In this document: piece after piece, positions 27,203-35,210 of the stretch
Layout: every line of letters begins with the position of its first letter
Position numbering within the stretch: the first letter of the stretch is position 1
NCBI GenBank assembly: GCA_945860745.1
Contig: CAMASH010000020.1
Location: 1-48,164 of the forward strand
Length of the DNA: 48,164 bases
Reading direction: 5' to 3'
From: Chthoniobacter flavus
Lineage (GTDB): Bacteria > Verrucomicrobiota > Verrucomicrobiia > Chthoniobacterales > Terrimicrobiaceae
Notes under the pieces: generated by a model
Told to the model about the DNA's origin: nothing
The model's input: the letters and a program-made list of their open reading frames with translations, nothing else
Database searches by the model: none
Translations under genes and position numbers: made by a program

Positions 27203-28990
27203 ATGATCGAAACTCTCATTCTCGTTATCGGCGCCATCGTCACCTTCTTCGTGGCCGTTGTGGCCTTCGCCTCGCGCTACAAACGCTGCCCCTCCGACAA
27301 GATCCTCGTGGTCTACGGCAAAGTCGGCGGCGACAACCTCTCCGCCAAATGCTACCACGGCGGCGCCGCCTTCATCTGGCCCGTCATCCAGGATTACCAA
27401 TACCTCGACCTCACTCCGATCCCGATCGACATCAAGCTCGAGGGCGCGCTTTCCCAGCAGAACATCCGCGTCAACACGCCCTCCACTTTTATGGTCGGCA
27501 TCTCGACCGAACCCGGCGTGATGGAAAACGCCGCCGAGCGCATGCTGGGACTCGACCTCAACCAGGTGCAGCAACTCGCCCGCGACATCATCTTCGGCCA
27601 GATGCGCGTCGTCATCGCGACCATGCCCATCGAGGAGATCAACACCGACCGCGATAAACTCATCTCCAACATTTCGCTCGGCGTCGAAGTCGAACTCAAA
27701 AAAGTCGGCCTCCGTCTCATCAACGTCAACGTCCAGGACATCACCGACGAGTCCGGCTACATCGACGCGCTCGGCAAGGAAGCCGCCGCCCGCGCCATTA
27801 ACGAGGCCAAAATCAAAGTCGCCCAGCAGGAACGCGACGGCGACATCGGCGCGGCCGAAGCCCAGCGCGACCAGCGCATCCGCGTGGCCGAGGCCAACGC
27901 CCGCGCCACCGAGGGCGAAAACCTCTCCGCCGTTCAGATCGCCCAATCCACCGCCAGCCGCCGCGAACGCGAGGCCGAGGCCCTCCGTCTTGCCACCGCC
28001 GCCGAAAAAGTGGCCGCCGCCAAATCGCTGGAGGAATCCTACGTCGCGGAAGAACTGGCCGAGCGCCAGCGCGCCAAACGCGACGAAGCCGCCCAGACCG
28101 CCACCGTCGTCGTGCAGGCCGAAATCGAACGCCGCAAAATCGAAGTCCTGGCCGAGGCCCAAAAGAGCCAGATCCGCCTCGCGGCCGAAGCCTCCAAGCT
28201 GCGGGTCGAACTGGAAGCTGAGGCCGAAAAACGCCGCATCGAACTCACCGCCGAGGCCGACGGCGCCCGCCTCCGCGTGACCAAGCAGGGCGAGGCCGAT
28301 GGTTTGAAAGCCTACATGGAAGCGCAAGCCCAAGGCACCCTGGCCCAGCTCACCGCGCGCGCGGACGGCTTCCGTGCCATCATCGAAGCCGCCGGCGGAG
28401 CCGCCCAGGCCGCCCAGCTCATGGTCACCGAACAATTGCCCAAACTCGTCGAGGAGCAGGTCAAAGCCATCTCCAACCTTAAAATTGATTCCGTCACCGT
28501 CTGGGAAAGCGGCAAGGGTAAGGATGGCAAAGGCAGCACCGCCGACTTTCTCTCCAGTCTTGTCGGGTCCCTGCCCCCGCTGCAGGAACTGACCAAAAAC
28601 GTCGGCGTTCAACTCCCCGATTTCCTTGGCAAAACCATCGAGGAAGCCGCCAAAGCCCCTGGCAAAAAAGCCGCCCCGGAATCCATCCCGCAAAAAGTCC
28701 GCTCCTGGCTGCAAAGCCACAAATTGCTTCTCGTCGCTTTCGACTCCGACGAAAACAAACAGATCGACGAGCGCGAGATTGATAACGCCCTGACCATGAC
28801 CCTGCAATGGGCCGGCATCGTCCGCACCACGCCCGGCGCAAAATGGTTCGTCGCCAGCGATGGCAATGCCATCGGACCGAAAACCTGGAGCGAAATCGAA
28901 GCCGCCGCCAAAACGCAAACGAACCTCCTCATCAGCCTCGAAAATACCGACTTCTGGCTCCCCTACGAAGCCGTCGTCCTGGCGAAGTAG
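27203..28990 (+). CDS. Flotillin-family SPFH protein with C-terminal EF-hand-like and GYF-like modules
   Basis: A 595-residue protein. The N-terminal membrane anchor is LILVIGAIVTFFVAVVAF. The SPFH domain follows (about residues 30-200: ILVVYGKVGGDNLSAKC, INVNVQDITDESGYI). Then comes a long Ala/Glu/Arg coiled coil (about 200-400, with repeated EAxRRxxEVLAEA-type heptads), all as in flotillin/YuaG. After about residue 500 there are extra parts: FDSDENKQIDEREIDNAL has the spacing of an EF-hand Ca-binding loop, and AKWFVASDGNAIGPKTWSEI resembles a GYF_2/DUF4339 domain. Organised with the NfeD-like gene as an operon. Confidence 0.88.
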   Translation: MIETLILVIGAIVTFFVAVVAFASRYKRCPSDKILVVYGKVGGDNLSAKCYHGGAAFIWPVIQDYQYLDLTPIPIDIKLEGALSQQNIRVNTPSTFMVGISTEPGVMENAAERMLGLDLNQVQQLARDIIFGQMRVVIATMPIEEINTDRDKLISNISLGVEVELKKVGLRLINVNVQDITDESGYIDALGKEAAARAINEAKIKVAQQERDGDIGAAEAQRDQRIRVAEANARATEGENLSAVQIAQSTASRREREAEALRLATAAEKVAAAKSLEESYVAEELAERQRAKRDEAAQTATVVVQAEIERRKIEVLAEAQKSQIRLAAEASKLRVELEAEAEKRRIELTAEADGARLRVTKQGEADGLKAYMEAQAQGTLAQLTARADGFRAIIEAAGGAAQAAQLMVTEQLPKLVEEQVKAISNLKIDSVTVWESGKGKDGKGSTADFLSSLVGSLPPLQELTKNVGVQLPDFLGKTIEEAAKAPGKKAAPESIPQKVRSWLQSHKLLLVAFDSDENKQIDEREIDNALTMTLQWAGIVRTTPGAKWFVASDGNAIGPKTWSEIEAAAKTQTNLLISLENTDFWLPYEAVVLAK

Positions 28991-29035
28991 CCCTATCATC
29001 CAACGGAGGGTTCAGCTCCCGCTGAGCCGCTTAAC

Positions 29036-29157
29036 TTAACCACGGATGACGCGGATAAAGACGGAGAGGAAAAGAACATGCACACCAAGGCGTCTTGATT
29101 CGATTATTCCATCATTCTTTTGTTTTCTCTGTGTCTCTCCGTGAAATCCGCGGTTAA
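29036..29157. repeat. Inverted repeat, TTAACCACGGAT type
   Basis: The left edge TTAACCACGGATGACGCGGA and right edge TCCGCGGTTAA are near-complements; an inner CGGAGAG/CTCTCCG pair adds to the stem. It lies in the 264-bp gap between the flotillin and the reductase operon. Nothing else is evident in that gap except AT-richer sequence at 29100-29250. Confidence 0.75.
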
Positions 29158-29254
29158 AAGTGTCTTTGTCTGATTTCTGTGAAAAACCGCCGCGCTTGAT
29201 CAAACAAGCTTCCAAGTTTATCACTGCCTGCTTCTCCACGAATCCCATTTTTCC

Positions 29255-30004
29255 ATGCCCATTACCATCGATCTGACCGGCAAGGTCGTCCTGATCACCG
29301 GAGCGTCCCAAGGAATCGGTGCCACCATGGCGCGGCGGTTTCATCAGGCCGGGGCCACGGTGTGGATCAACCATCCCGGCTTTGCCCAGACCCAATCCGA
29401 CGCCGGGGACCTGGCTTCCGACCTGGACGGCAACGCCCATGTCGTGGCCGCTGATGTGGGAAAGCCCGATCAGGTCGAGGCCATGATGCAGCAAATCGCG
29501 AGAGACCACGGGGGACTGGATTTTCTCATCAACAATGCCGCCATCCTGCGCGACCGCACGATCGCGCGCATGTCCATCGAGGAATGGCAGAGCGTGATCG
29601 ATGTGAATCTCTCGGGGGTTTTCTACTGCTGCAAATTCGCGCTGCCGGTCATGCGCGACGGCGGCGCAATCGTCAGCCTGGGCAGCATCGCCGGGATCAC
29701 GGGTTTTTTCGGTCAGTCGAACTACGCGGCGGCGAAATCCGGGGTGATGTCCATGATGCGCGTGCTGAGTCGCGAAGTGGCCAAGCGCGGCATCCGGGCC
29801 AATTCCATCGCTCCGGGCGTGATCGAAACGAGCATGGCGGCCAGCATTCCGGCCGAGGTGCGGGCCGAAATGGTGAAAAATGTGCCGCTGAACCGTTTCG
29901 GCCGGCCGGAGGAGATCGCCGACGCGGCGCTGTTCCTGTGTTCACCGCTGGCCGCATACATCACCGGGCAGACTCTTGAAGTGAATGGAGGCTGGCGCGG
30001 ATGA
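29255..30004 (+). CDS. Short-chain dehydrogenase/reductase (3-ketoacyl/acetoacetyl-CoA reductase-like)
   Basis: A 249-residue NAD(P)-dependent enzyme. Cofactor loop VLITGASQGIGATMAR (about residues 12-27), NNAAIL, catalytic Ser in GSIAGITG and Tyr-Lys in SNYAAAKSG, then NSIAPGVIETSM. The C-terminus GQTLEVNGGWRG is FabG/PhaB-like. It is first in an operon with a CoA-transferase and a thiolase, so a hydroxyacyl-CoA/ketoacyl-CoA substrate is more likely than an ACP thioester. Its TGA overlaps the next ATG (30001-30004). Confidence 0.88.
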   Translation: MPITIDLTGKVVLITGASQGIGATMARRFHQAGATVWINHPGFAQTQSDAGDLASDLDGNAHVVAADVGKPDQVEAMMQQIARDHGGLDFLINNAAILRDRTIARMSIEEWQSVIDVNLSGVFYCCKFALPVMRDGGAIVSLGSIAGITGFFGQSNYAAAKSGVMSMMRVLSREVAKRGIRANSIAPGVIETSMAASIPAEVRAEMVKNVPLNRFGRPEEIADAALFLCSPLAAYITGQTLEVNGGWRG

Positions 30005-31536
30005 GAGCCCCGGCGCGCATCCTGTCCGCGCGCGAGGCCATCGCCCTGATCCCCAGCGGCGCCACCGTCGCGGTGGGAGGATTCATCGGGTCGCTGCACC
30101 CGGAGTTGCTCACCGCCGAGCTGGAAAAGTGTTTTCTCGAGACCGGCCAGCCCCGGGACCTCACGCTCGTCTATGCGGCCGGTCAGGGCGACCGCGAAAG
30201 CCGCGGACTGAACCACCTCGCGCACGAGGGCCTGGTGCGGCGCGTGGTGGGCGGGCATTGGAATCTGGCTCCGCGATTGGGACGCCTGGCTTTAGAAAAC
30301 CGGATCGAGGCCTACAATCTTCCGCAGGGTGTGGTCTGCACGTTGTTGCGCGAGATCGCGGCCAAACGCCCCGGCGTTTTCACCAAAATCGGGCTCAACA
30401 CCTTTATCGATCCGCTCCAGACGGGCGGACGCATGAACGCGCGCACGACCGAGCCGCTGGTGAGCCGCATCCAACTCTGCGGCGAAGACTGGCTGTGGTA
30501 TCACAGCTTCCCCGTCACGGTGGGACTCATCCGGGGCACCACGGCGGACCGGCGCGGGAATATCGCCGTTTCGCGTGAGGGGCTCATCGGCGAAGGACTT
30601 CCGATCGCGCAGGCGGCGAAGAATCACGGCGGTATCGTCATCGCGCAGGTCTCCGAAATCGTGGATCGCATCGCCGACCCGAAATCGGTCCGCGTGCCGG
30701 GAATTCTGGTCGATGCCATCGTGGTGGCCGAGGCGGGCGAGAGAGCGCAGTGGCAGACTTTTGCCGAACCCTACAACGCGAGCTACACGGAATCGGGCGG
30801 TGCCATCCGCGACGTGCCGCCGGCCATGGAATTTTCTGAACGCAAAATCGTGGGACGCCGTGCCCTGCGCGAAATTCCCGCTGGTGCGGTGGTAAATCTC
30901 GGCATTGGCATGCCGGAGGCCATCGGAGCGGTGGCGGCCGAAGAAGGAATGCTCGACTCCTTCACCCTCACGGTGGAAAGCGGACCCATCGGCGGCACGC
31001 CGGCGGGCGGACTGAGTTTCGGGTGCAGCAGCAATCCGGAGGCCATCATTGATCAACCGTCGCAGTTCGACTACTACGACGGCGGCGGGCTGGATGTGGC
31101 CGCGCTCGGCGCGGTGGAGATTGATGCGGCGGGCAACGTCTGTGTGCATCGCGTGGCGGGGCGTTTTGCCGGGGTCGGCGGGTTTCTCAATATTTCGCAA
31201 ACGGCCCGAAAAGTGATCTTCTGTTGTTCGTTCACGGCTGGCGGACTCGTGGTGGATACCGAAGAGGGACGCCTGCGCATCCGCCAGGAGGGGAGGCATT
31301 GCAAGTTTGTCGAGCGGGTGGAGCAGATTACGTTCGACGCCAAGGGGGCCTTGGAAAGAAAACAAGAGATTCTCTACGTGACGGAGCGCGCGGTTTTTCG
31401 CCTCACTCCCCGGGGCCTGGAGTTGACAGAACTGGCCGCAGGAATTGATTTCGAGACGCAAGTGGCCGGGCTCATGCCCTTCCGTCCGGCCTGCCCGCGG
31501 GTGGGCGTGATGCCCGGGGAATGTTTTCTCCCATGA
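30001..31536 (+). CDS. Acyl-CoA:acetate/3-ketoacid CoA-transferase, fused alpha-beta
   Basis: A 511-residue enzyme of the single-chain family I CoA-transferases (YdiF/propionate CoA-transferase type). The alpha half has VAVGGFIGSLHPELL, LVYAAGQGD and IGLNTFIDPLQTGG. The beta half has AVVNLGIGMPEAIG followed by the catalytic Glu in LTVESGPIGGTPAGG, and GAVEIDAAGNVCV. It moves CoA between carboxylic acids, probably acetoacetate or butyrate. The start overlaps the reductase stop; the stop is 1 bp before the thiolase start. This tight spacing indicates one operon. Confidence 0.92.
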   Translation: MRAPARILSAREAIALIPSGATVAVGGFIGSLHPELLTAELEKCFLETGQPRDLTLVYAAGQGDRESRGLNHLAHEGLVRRVVGGHWNLAPRLGRLALENRIEAYNLPQGVVCTLLREIAAKRPGVFTKIGLNTFIDPLQTGGRMNARTTEPLVSRIQLCGEDWLWYHSFPVTVGLIRGTTADRRGNIAVSREGLIGEGLPIAQAAKNHGGIVIAQVSEIVDRIADPKSVRVPGILVDAIVVAEAGERAQWQTFAEPYNASYTESGGAIRDVPPAMEFSERKIVGRRALREIPAGAVVNLGIGMPEAIGAVAAEEGMLDSFTLTVESGPIGGTPAGGLSFGCSSNPEAIIDQPSQFDYYDGGGLDVAALGAVEIDAAGNVCVHRVAGRFAGVGGFLNISQTARKVIFCCSFTAGGLVVDTEEGRLRIRQEGRHCKFVERVEQITFDAKGALERKQEILYVTERAVFRLTPRGLELTELAAGIDFETQVAGLMPFRPACPRVGVMPGECFLP

Positions 31537-31537
31537 T

Positions 31538-32701
31538 ATGAAATACGAAGAATCCATCTATCTCGTCGCGGCCCGGCGTTCGCCCATCGGGCGTTTCGGC
31601 GGAGGCTTGAAGGGACTCAGCGCCGTGGAAATTGCCCGCCAGGTCACCGCCGCCACCCTTGATGCAGGCATGATCGAGGCCACGGAACTCGTCGCCGCCG
31701 GCCAGGTCTTGCAAGCCGCCGCCGGGATGAACCCCGCCCGGCAACTCGCGCTCGCCGCGGGAGTCGGGCCGGAGGTTCCCGCCTTTACCGTCAACATCGT
31801 CTGCGGTTCCGGACTCAAAGCGGTGGCAGAGATTGCCGCCGCCATCGAACTCGGGGAAATTTCCGCCGGCCTGGCCGTCGGCATGGAATCCATGAGCCAG
31901 GCTCCGTTCTATTCCACCTCCCAACGCTGGGGCGCGAAATACGGAGACACAACGCTGCGCGATGCCGTGGCCTTCGACGGACTCACCGATCCCACACTCC
32001 AGATCCCCATGGGCGAAACCGCCGAACGCATCGCGGAATCTCTCGCCATTTCCCGCGCGGATCAGGACGCCTACGCGAGCGAAAGCCACCGGCGCGCGGC
32101 CGCGGCAAGTTTCGAATCGGAAATCGTCCCGATCAAAGTCCGCGAGGGTCTGATCGAACGCGACGAACACATCCGTCCCGACACCACTGCCGAAAAACTG
32201 GCCGCGCTGAAACCGGCCTTTCGCAAAGACGGCTCCGTCACCGCCGGGAATTCCTCCGGCCTCAACGACGGAGCGGCGGTGTTGTTTCTGGCCTCCGGCG
32301 CCGCTGTGGCCAAACACGGCTGGATAGCCCTGGCCAGAATCACCGGCTCCACCATTTGCGGATGCGATCCCGCCATGATGGGACTGGGACCGGTCGAGGC
32401 CGTAAAACGTCTGCTGCGCGAGATCGGGTGGACTGTCGCAGAGGTGGACACGTTCGAGTTAAACGAGGCTTTTGCCGCGCAAGCGCTAGGCTGCATCCGG
32501 CAACTCGGACTCGATCCGGAAAAAGTGAACCCGCGCGGAGGCGCCATCGCTCTGGGCCACCCTATCGGGTGCAGCGGAGCCAGGGTGTTGACCAGTCTGC
32601 TGCACGGTCTTCAGGCAAGAAATCTCCGGCGCGGTATCGCCACCCTCTGCATCGGCGGCGGCATGGGTATTGCTTTGGCGGTGGAACGGGAAGCTCCCTG
32701 A
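31538..32701 (+). CDS. Acetyl-CoA C-acetyltransferase (thiolase)
   Basis: A 387-residue thiolase, the usual length. The acyl-carrying Cys is in TVNIVCGSGLKAV (about residue 89), the His in GGAIALGHPIGCSGAR and the second Cys in TLCIGGGMGIAL. With the reductase and CoA-transferase it makes or breaks acetoacetyl-CoA, giving a pathway between acetyl-CoA, acetoacetate and 3-hydroxybutyrate. No PHA synthase is present in the window. Confidence 0.95.
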   Translation: MKYEESIYLVAARRSPIGRFGGGLKGLSAVEIARQVTAATLDAGMIEATELVAAGQVLQAAAGMNPARQLALAAGVGPEVPAFTVNIVCGSGLKAVAEIAAAIELGEISAGLAVGMESMSQAPFYSTSQRWGAKYGDTTLRDAVAFDGLTDPTLQIPMGETAERIAESLAISRADQDAYASESHRRAAAASFESEIVPIKVREGLIERDEHIRPDTTAEKLAALKPAFRKDGSVTAGNSSGLNDGAAVLFLASGAAVAKHGWIALARITGSTICGCDPAMMGLGPVEAVKRLLREIGWTVAEVDTFELNEAFAAQALGCIRQLGLDPEKVNPRGGAIALGHPIGCSGARVLTSLLHGLQARNLRRGIATLCIGGGMGIALAVEREAP

Positions 32702-33084
32702 ATTTCACCGGGGTCGCACCCGTCCCGGGGCCGAAACGCTTTCCGCGCCGGAAGAAACGGTGCAGGCAATGAGGAGGCAGGCTGCGGCGAGAAGTTCTAA
32801 GCCGCGTTGGGGATGTTTCAGGGGCATAGCGACATGATTGCGCGTGGTGCCGTGGGAAACGCCGCGCGACCACGCGCAGGGGCGAATGCTGGGCACACTC
32901 ACCACGGTGCACTCAATTTTAGCGATGCGACTGAGGGGGAAGTTGCTTTTCATTGGAGCAAGGCTTTCTTTAACTGGACTGGTAACTGGTAGGAATTTGC
33001 TTATGGGCGCTGGGCAGATCTGCGCGGCGGGCAGATGTTTCTGACGCTGCGCGGATCATTCAGATAGTTCTCCACATACCAAGG
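32702..33084. other. Gene-poor stretch with a truncated lipoprotein start
   Basis: After the thiolase stop no complete gene is seen. On the minus strand 32705-32827 encodes 40 residues with a lipoprotein-like signal (LLAAACLLIAC) that stops soon after cleavage (AESVSAPGRVRPR). The rest (32828-33084) shows no convincing frame. The region looks like a deletion scar at the border between core and accessory DNA. Confidence 0.5.
32705..32827 (-). pseudogene. Truncated lipoprotein gene start
   Basis: It encodes MPLKHPQRGLELLAAACL and continues as a lipobox (LIAC) plus about 20 residues. It is too short for a functional lipoprotein of recognised type. It ends 3 bp from the thiolase stop, convergent. 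Probably the 5' remnant of a secreted-protein gene; a genuine micro-lipoprotein is possible. Confidence 0.4.
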
Positions 33085-33108
33085 CTACCGGCGCCACGCC
33101 CCGGTAGC
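33084..33108. repeat. Small palindrome ending a truncated gene
   Basis: GCTACCGG, an interior segment and CCGGTAGC form an 8-bp stem. Read on the minus strand it encodes the last residues (ATGAWRR) and the TAG stop of the 41-residue frame at 33085-33210. Confidence 0.65.
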
Positions 33109-33210
33109 AGCCGCCCCGGTCCCGCACAACAGAGCCGTCAATAGAAGCAGCAAGCCAAACGCAAACGATTCCCAAATCCTCCGAATCTCAACGGCCGTTC
33201 TCAGATTCAT
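33085..33210 (-). pseudogene. Truncated membrane/exported protein start, translationally coupled to the ceramidase-like gene
   Basis: Starts ATGA-overlapped with the ceramidase-like stop (33207-33210), encoding MNLRTAVEIRRIWESF then a hydrophobic stretch (AFGLLLLLTALLCGTGAAA). It stops after 41 residues inside a palindrome. The overlap suggests an original two-gene operon whose second gene was cut off when the palindrome and the adjacent deletion arose. Confidence 0.5.
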
Positions 33211-34625
33211 GGCTTCTCCGTTCCCGTTGGTGTGCCGTCCAGTGCCAACAGTTGCTTGATCGCCGTCACGGCCGTATTCACCATCCGCTCGCCTGCGTCG
33301 CCGGAGAGGAAGCTGCACCGGTTGACGTCTGCCCCGTAGCCGCCCTCTTTGACGGCCTGGACCGTCGGCACATAAATAAGAAAAGGCGAGCCAGCGCCAC
33401 AATAGGCAACCCCAAGGAGAAACGTGCTGGCGAGTGGAGATTTTGCGACCAGATCGAGTTGGTGCTGAATGAACGGTTCCCCGGGAATGGTCACCAGCGC
33501 CAGCTCGCCGTTGATCACCGCCGTCATGACACACGCCTCCGTAACCTTGTCACCGTTCCGGTGTGGCAGCTTTACCAAGTCCTCTTTCACCCTGATAGAC
33601 GAACTCCTCGCATCTTGCCGTGATTTCAGGGTTCTTGCGACGCGCAGGGCGCCCTTTCCGAGGGAGATTCCGGCTTGCCGCATCAGGTTAAAGCCATGCT
33701 CATCCTTCAAGCGCATGTCGTAAGGATCCTGATCGCCTTCCGCACCCTGAAGGAACATGGCCATGCAATCGCTGCCCAGTTCCTGCTCCACATAGTCAAC
33801 CATGGCGCCGGGAAAATCCCGGGAAAGAACCCCGGACCCCATCATCCCAACGGGATGACAGGCATAGTTGACCAGGAACGCCCGCGGGTTGCCCGACCGA
33901 TCGTTTACCTGCATGACCCCCACCGTCGGGTCAATGGGTTTGGTCGGCAGTCGCTTCGGGTTATCCCACATATCGGTGACTTTTCCATCGGCGCCGACAA
34001 GTCGCCGGTTGTGCGCCATATACGCGCTCTCAAAAGCCCCCCGCCCTGCCACAATCTGCGCCGGAAAGAGATTTGCGCTGGCCTCGCCGATCGCGGCGAC
34101 GATCTTTGCCTCTGTCGCGGCATACCATGGATCCTCCGACAACCCAACCCAATCCACGGTCACTCCGGGGTCGTCCTGGACATAGTCCCAACCCCAGGAC
34201 TGTGCTGCGCCGGTCGGGCACAGGCCCCTGGGTATCATCGAGGAGTGGGTGTGTGTGCTGCTGAGGATTACGTGATCTACCCCCCATTTCTCCTTGGCTT
34301 CCTTGATCACTTTTTCTGAAGAAAAGAGAATCAGGTCCAGGGAGACGATCGCGAGGGAAGTCTCGGCGTTCTTGAGCACCAGCACCCGTGCGAAGATGGG
34401 ATCATGGATGTTGGCGGGGGGCGTCTTCTTGCCACCGGCGACAGCCGGTGGATCCGGCAGGCGCCAGGACTCGTCTTTAGCAGATATGAACGCCTCGTCC
34501 GGAGTAATATCCACTTTGGATGTTCCCGCCAATAGCATGCCTGGCTCGGCGCAAGCGTTTGTTCCCATTCCGATAATCATTGCCCCTATTAGTTTTCTCA
34601 TTTGAATGGTGATTAGTTTCCTCAT
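33207..34625 (-). CDS. Secreted neutral/alkaline ceramidase-like protein
   Basis: A 472-residue protein if it starts at 34625; a second ATG at 34601 begins the same MRKLI sequence, so two start candidates lie in tandem. A signal peptide (MRKLIGAMIIGMGTNACA) is visible. The mature part has AGTSKVDITPDEAF, the metal-binding HxH in VILSSTHTHSSM, NYACHPVGMMG with another His, FLQGAEGDQDPY and TIPGEPFIQHQ, as in the non-lysosomal ceramidase N-terminal family. It lacks the C-terminal Ig-like domain of full ceramidases. Whether it cleaves ceramide or another amide is not known. A 61-bp hairpin leader lies directly upstream. Confidence 0.8.
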   Translation of the reverse strand: MRKLITIQMRKLIGAMIIGMGTNACAEPGMLLAGTSKVDITPDEAFISAKDESWRLPDPPAVAGGKKTPPANIHDPIFARVLVLKNAETSLAIVSLDLILFSSEKVIKEAKEKWGVDHVILSSTHTHSSMIPRGLCPTGAAQSWGWDYVQDDPGVTVDWVGLSEDPWYAATEAKIVAAIGEASANLFPAQIVAGRGAFESAYMAHNRRLVGADGKVTDMWDNPKRLPTKPIDPTVGVMQVNDRSGNPRAFLVNYACHPVGMMGSGVLSRDFPGAMVDYVEQELGSDCMAMFLQGAEGDQDPYDMRLKDEHGFNLMRQAGISLGKGALRVARTLKSRQDARSSSIRVKEDLVKLPHRNGDKVTEACVMTAVINGELALVTIPGEPFIQHQLDLVAKSPLASTFLLGVAYCGAGSPFLIYVPTVQAVKEGGYGADVNRCSFLSGDAGERMVNTAVTAIKQLLALDGTPTGTEKP

Positions 34626-34626
34626 T

Positions 34627-34687
34627 TGCTGATAGGAAATCGCTTTCCGGCCCTCCGGGGCGTTGGCCCGGAGTTTGAAGCTGGAAG
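34627..34687 (-). promoter_or_regulatory. Hairpin leader, copy 1 (upstream of the ceramidase-like gene)
   Basis: On the minus strand it runs CTTCCAGCTTCAAACTCCGG to TTTCCTATCAGCA and ends one base before the ATG. The centre forms a stem (CTCCGG...CCGGAG). It matches the sequence at 42625-42684 in front of the PEP-CTERM gene at 55 of 60 aligned positions with one gap. A regulatory leader or a mobile hairpin are both possible. Confidence 0.75.
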
Positions 34688-34832
34688 CGGTGATTTCCAT
34701 GCCCGGACGCTTCCAAATGGGGCTTTGAGAGTCAAGCGCCCGGCATTTTGTGGTTCAGGGCGGGTCGCAGGAACATTCGCACCGCTCTGGCTAGCCTGCC
34801 CAAGGTTGACGCGACCTCAGAAAACACCGACA

Positions 34833-35210
34833 ATGAGACTCGCAATGCAAGCAATAACGTTCCAAGTCAGCCAGAATGGAGAAATCACCGGCGAGCGCAA
34901 TCTGACCCCCGACGAGATTCGCGCTTCGCGAGAACAATTCTCGGAAGAATTCAACGAAGACTGTTCCCTGAAACATTTCGATTTCCTGAAACATAGCAGT
35001 CTATCCGAATCTACAGCGCGGAAATAGCCGCCGTCAACGCGGGCATTAAGCCGCTTTTCCACGATCAACTCTTCCCCAGGAAAAGTCCGGGCGCAAAAAC
35101 TCACTGAGTGGGAGGCCGGGCTGTCCGCCGAGGCGCAAGCCCAAGCCCGCGCGATCCTGGCTGCCTCCCGTGCCATTTTCACCGCCCAAGGAACCACCTC
35201 CCGCTTGCGA
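34833..35210 (+). pseudogene. Degenerate small protein gene
   Basis: The first frame gives MRLAMQAITFQVSQ...NGEITGERNLTPDEI and SREQFSEEFNED, coding-like, then stops at 35027. A second frame continues FHDQLFPRK to a stop. A third gives VRAQKLTEWEAGLSAEAQAQ...ARAILAASRAIF, also coding-like, running into the end of the beta-helix gene. At least two frame changes separate them, so this is read as a broken gene. The family was not recognised. Confidence 0.45.

Noticed and set aside
27152-28999. A 615-residue minus-strand frame over the flotillin gene
   Set aside because: Gly/Asp/Phe-rich antisense of the Ala/Glu/Arg coiled coil; no domain, and the plus strand is clearly a flotillin.
29255-32701. 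A polyhydroxybutyrate synthesis operon
   Set aside because: Thiolase and reductase fit, but a CoA-transferase sits between them and there is no PHA synthase or phasin.
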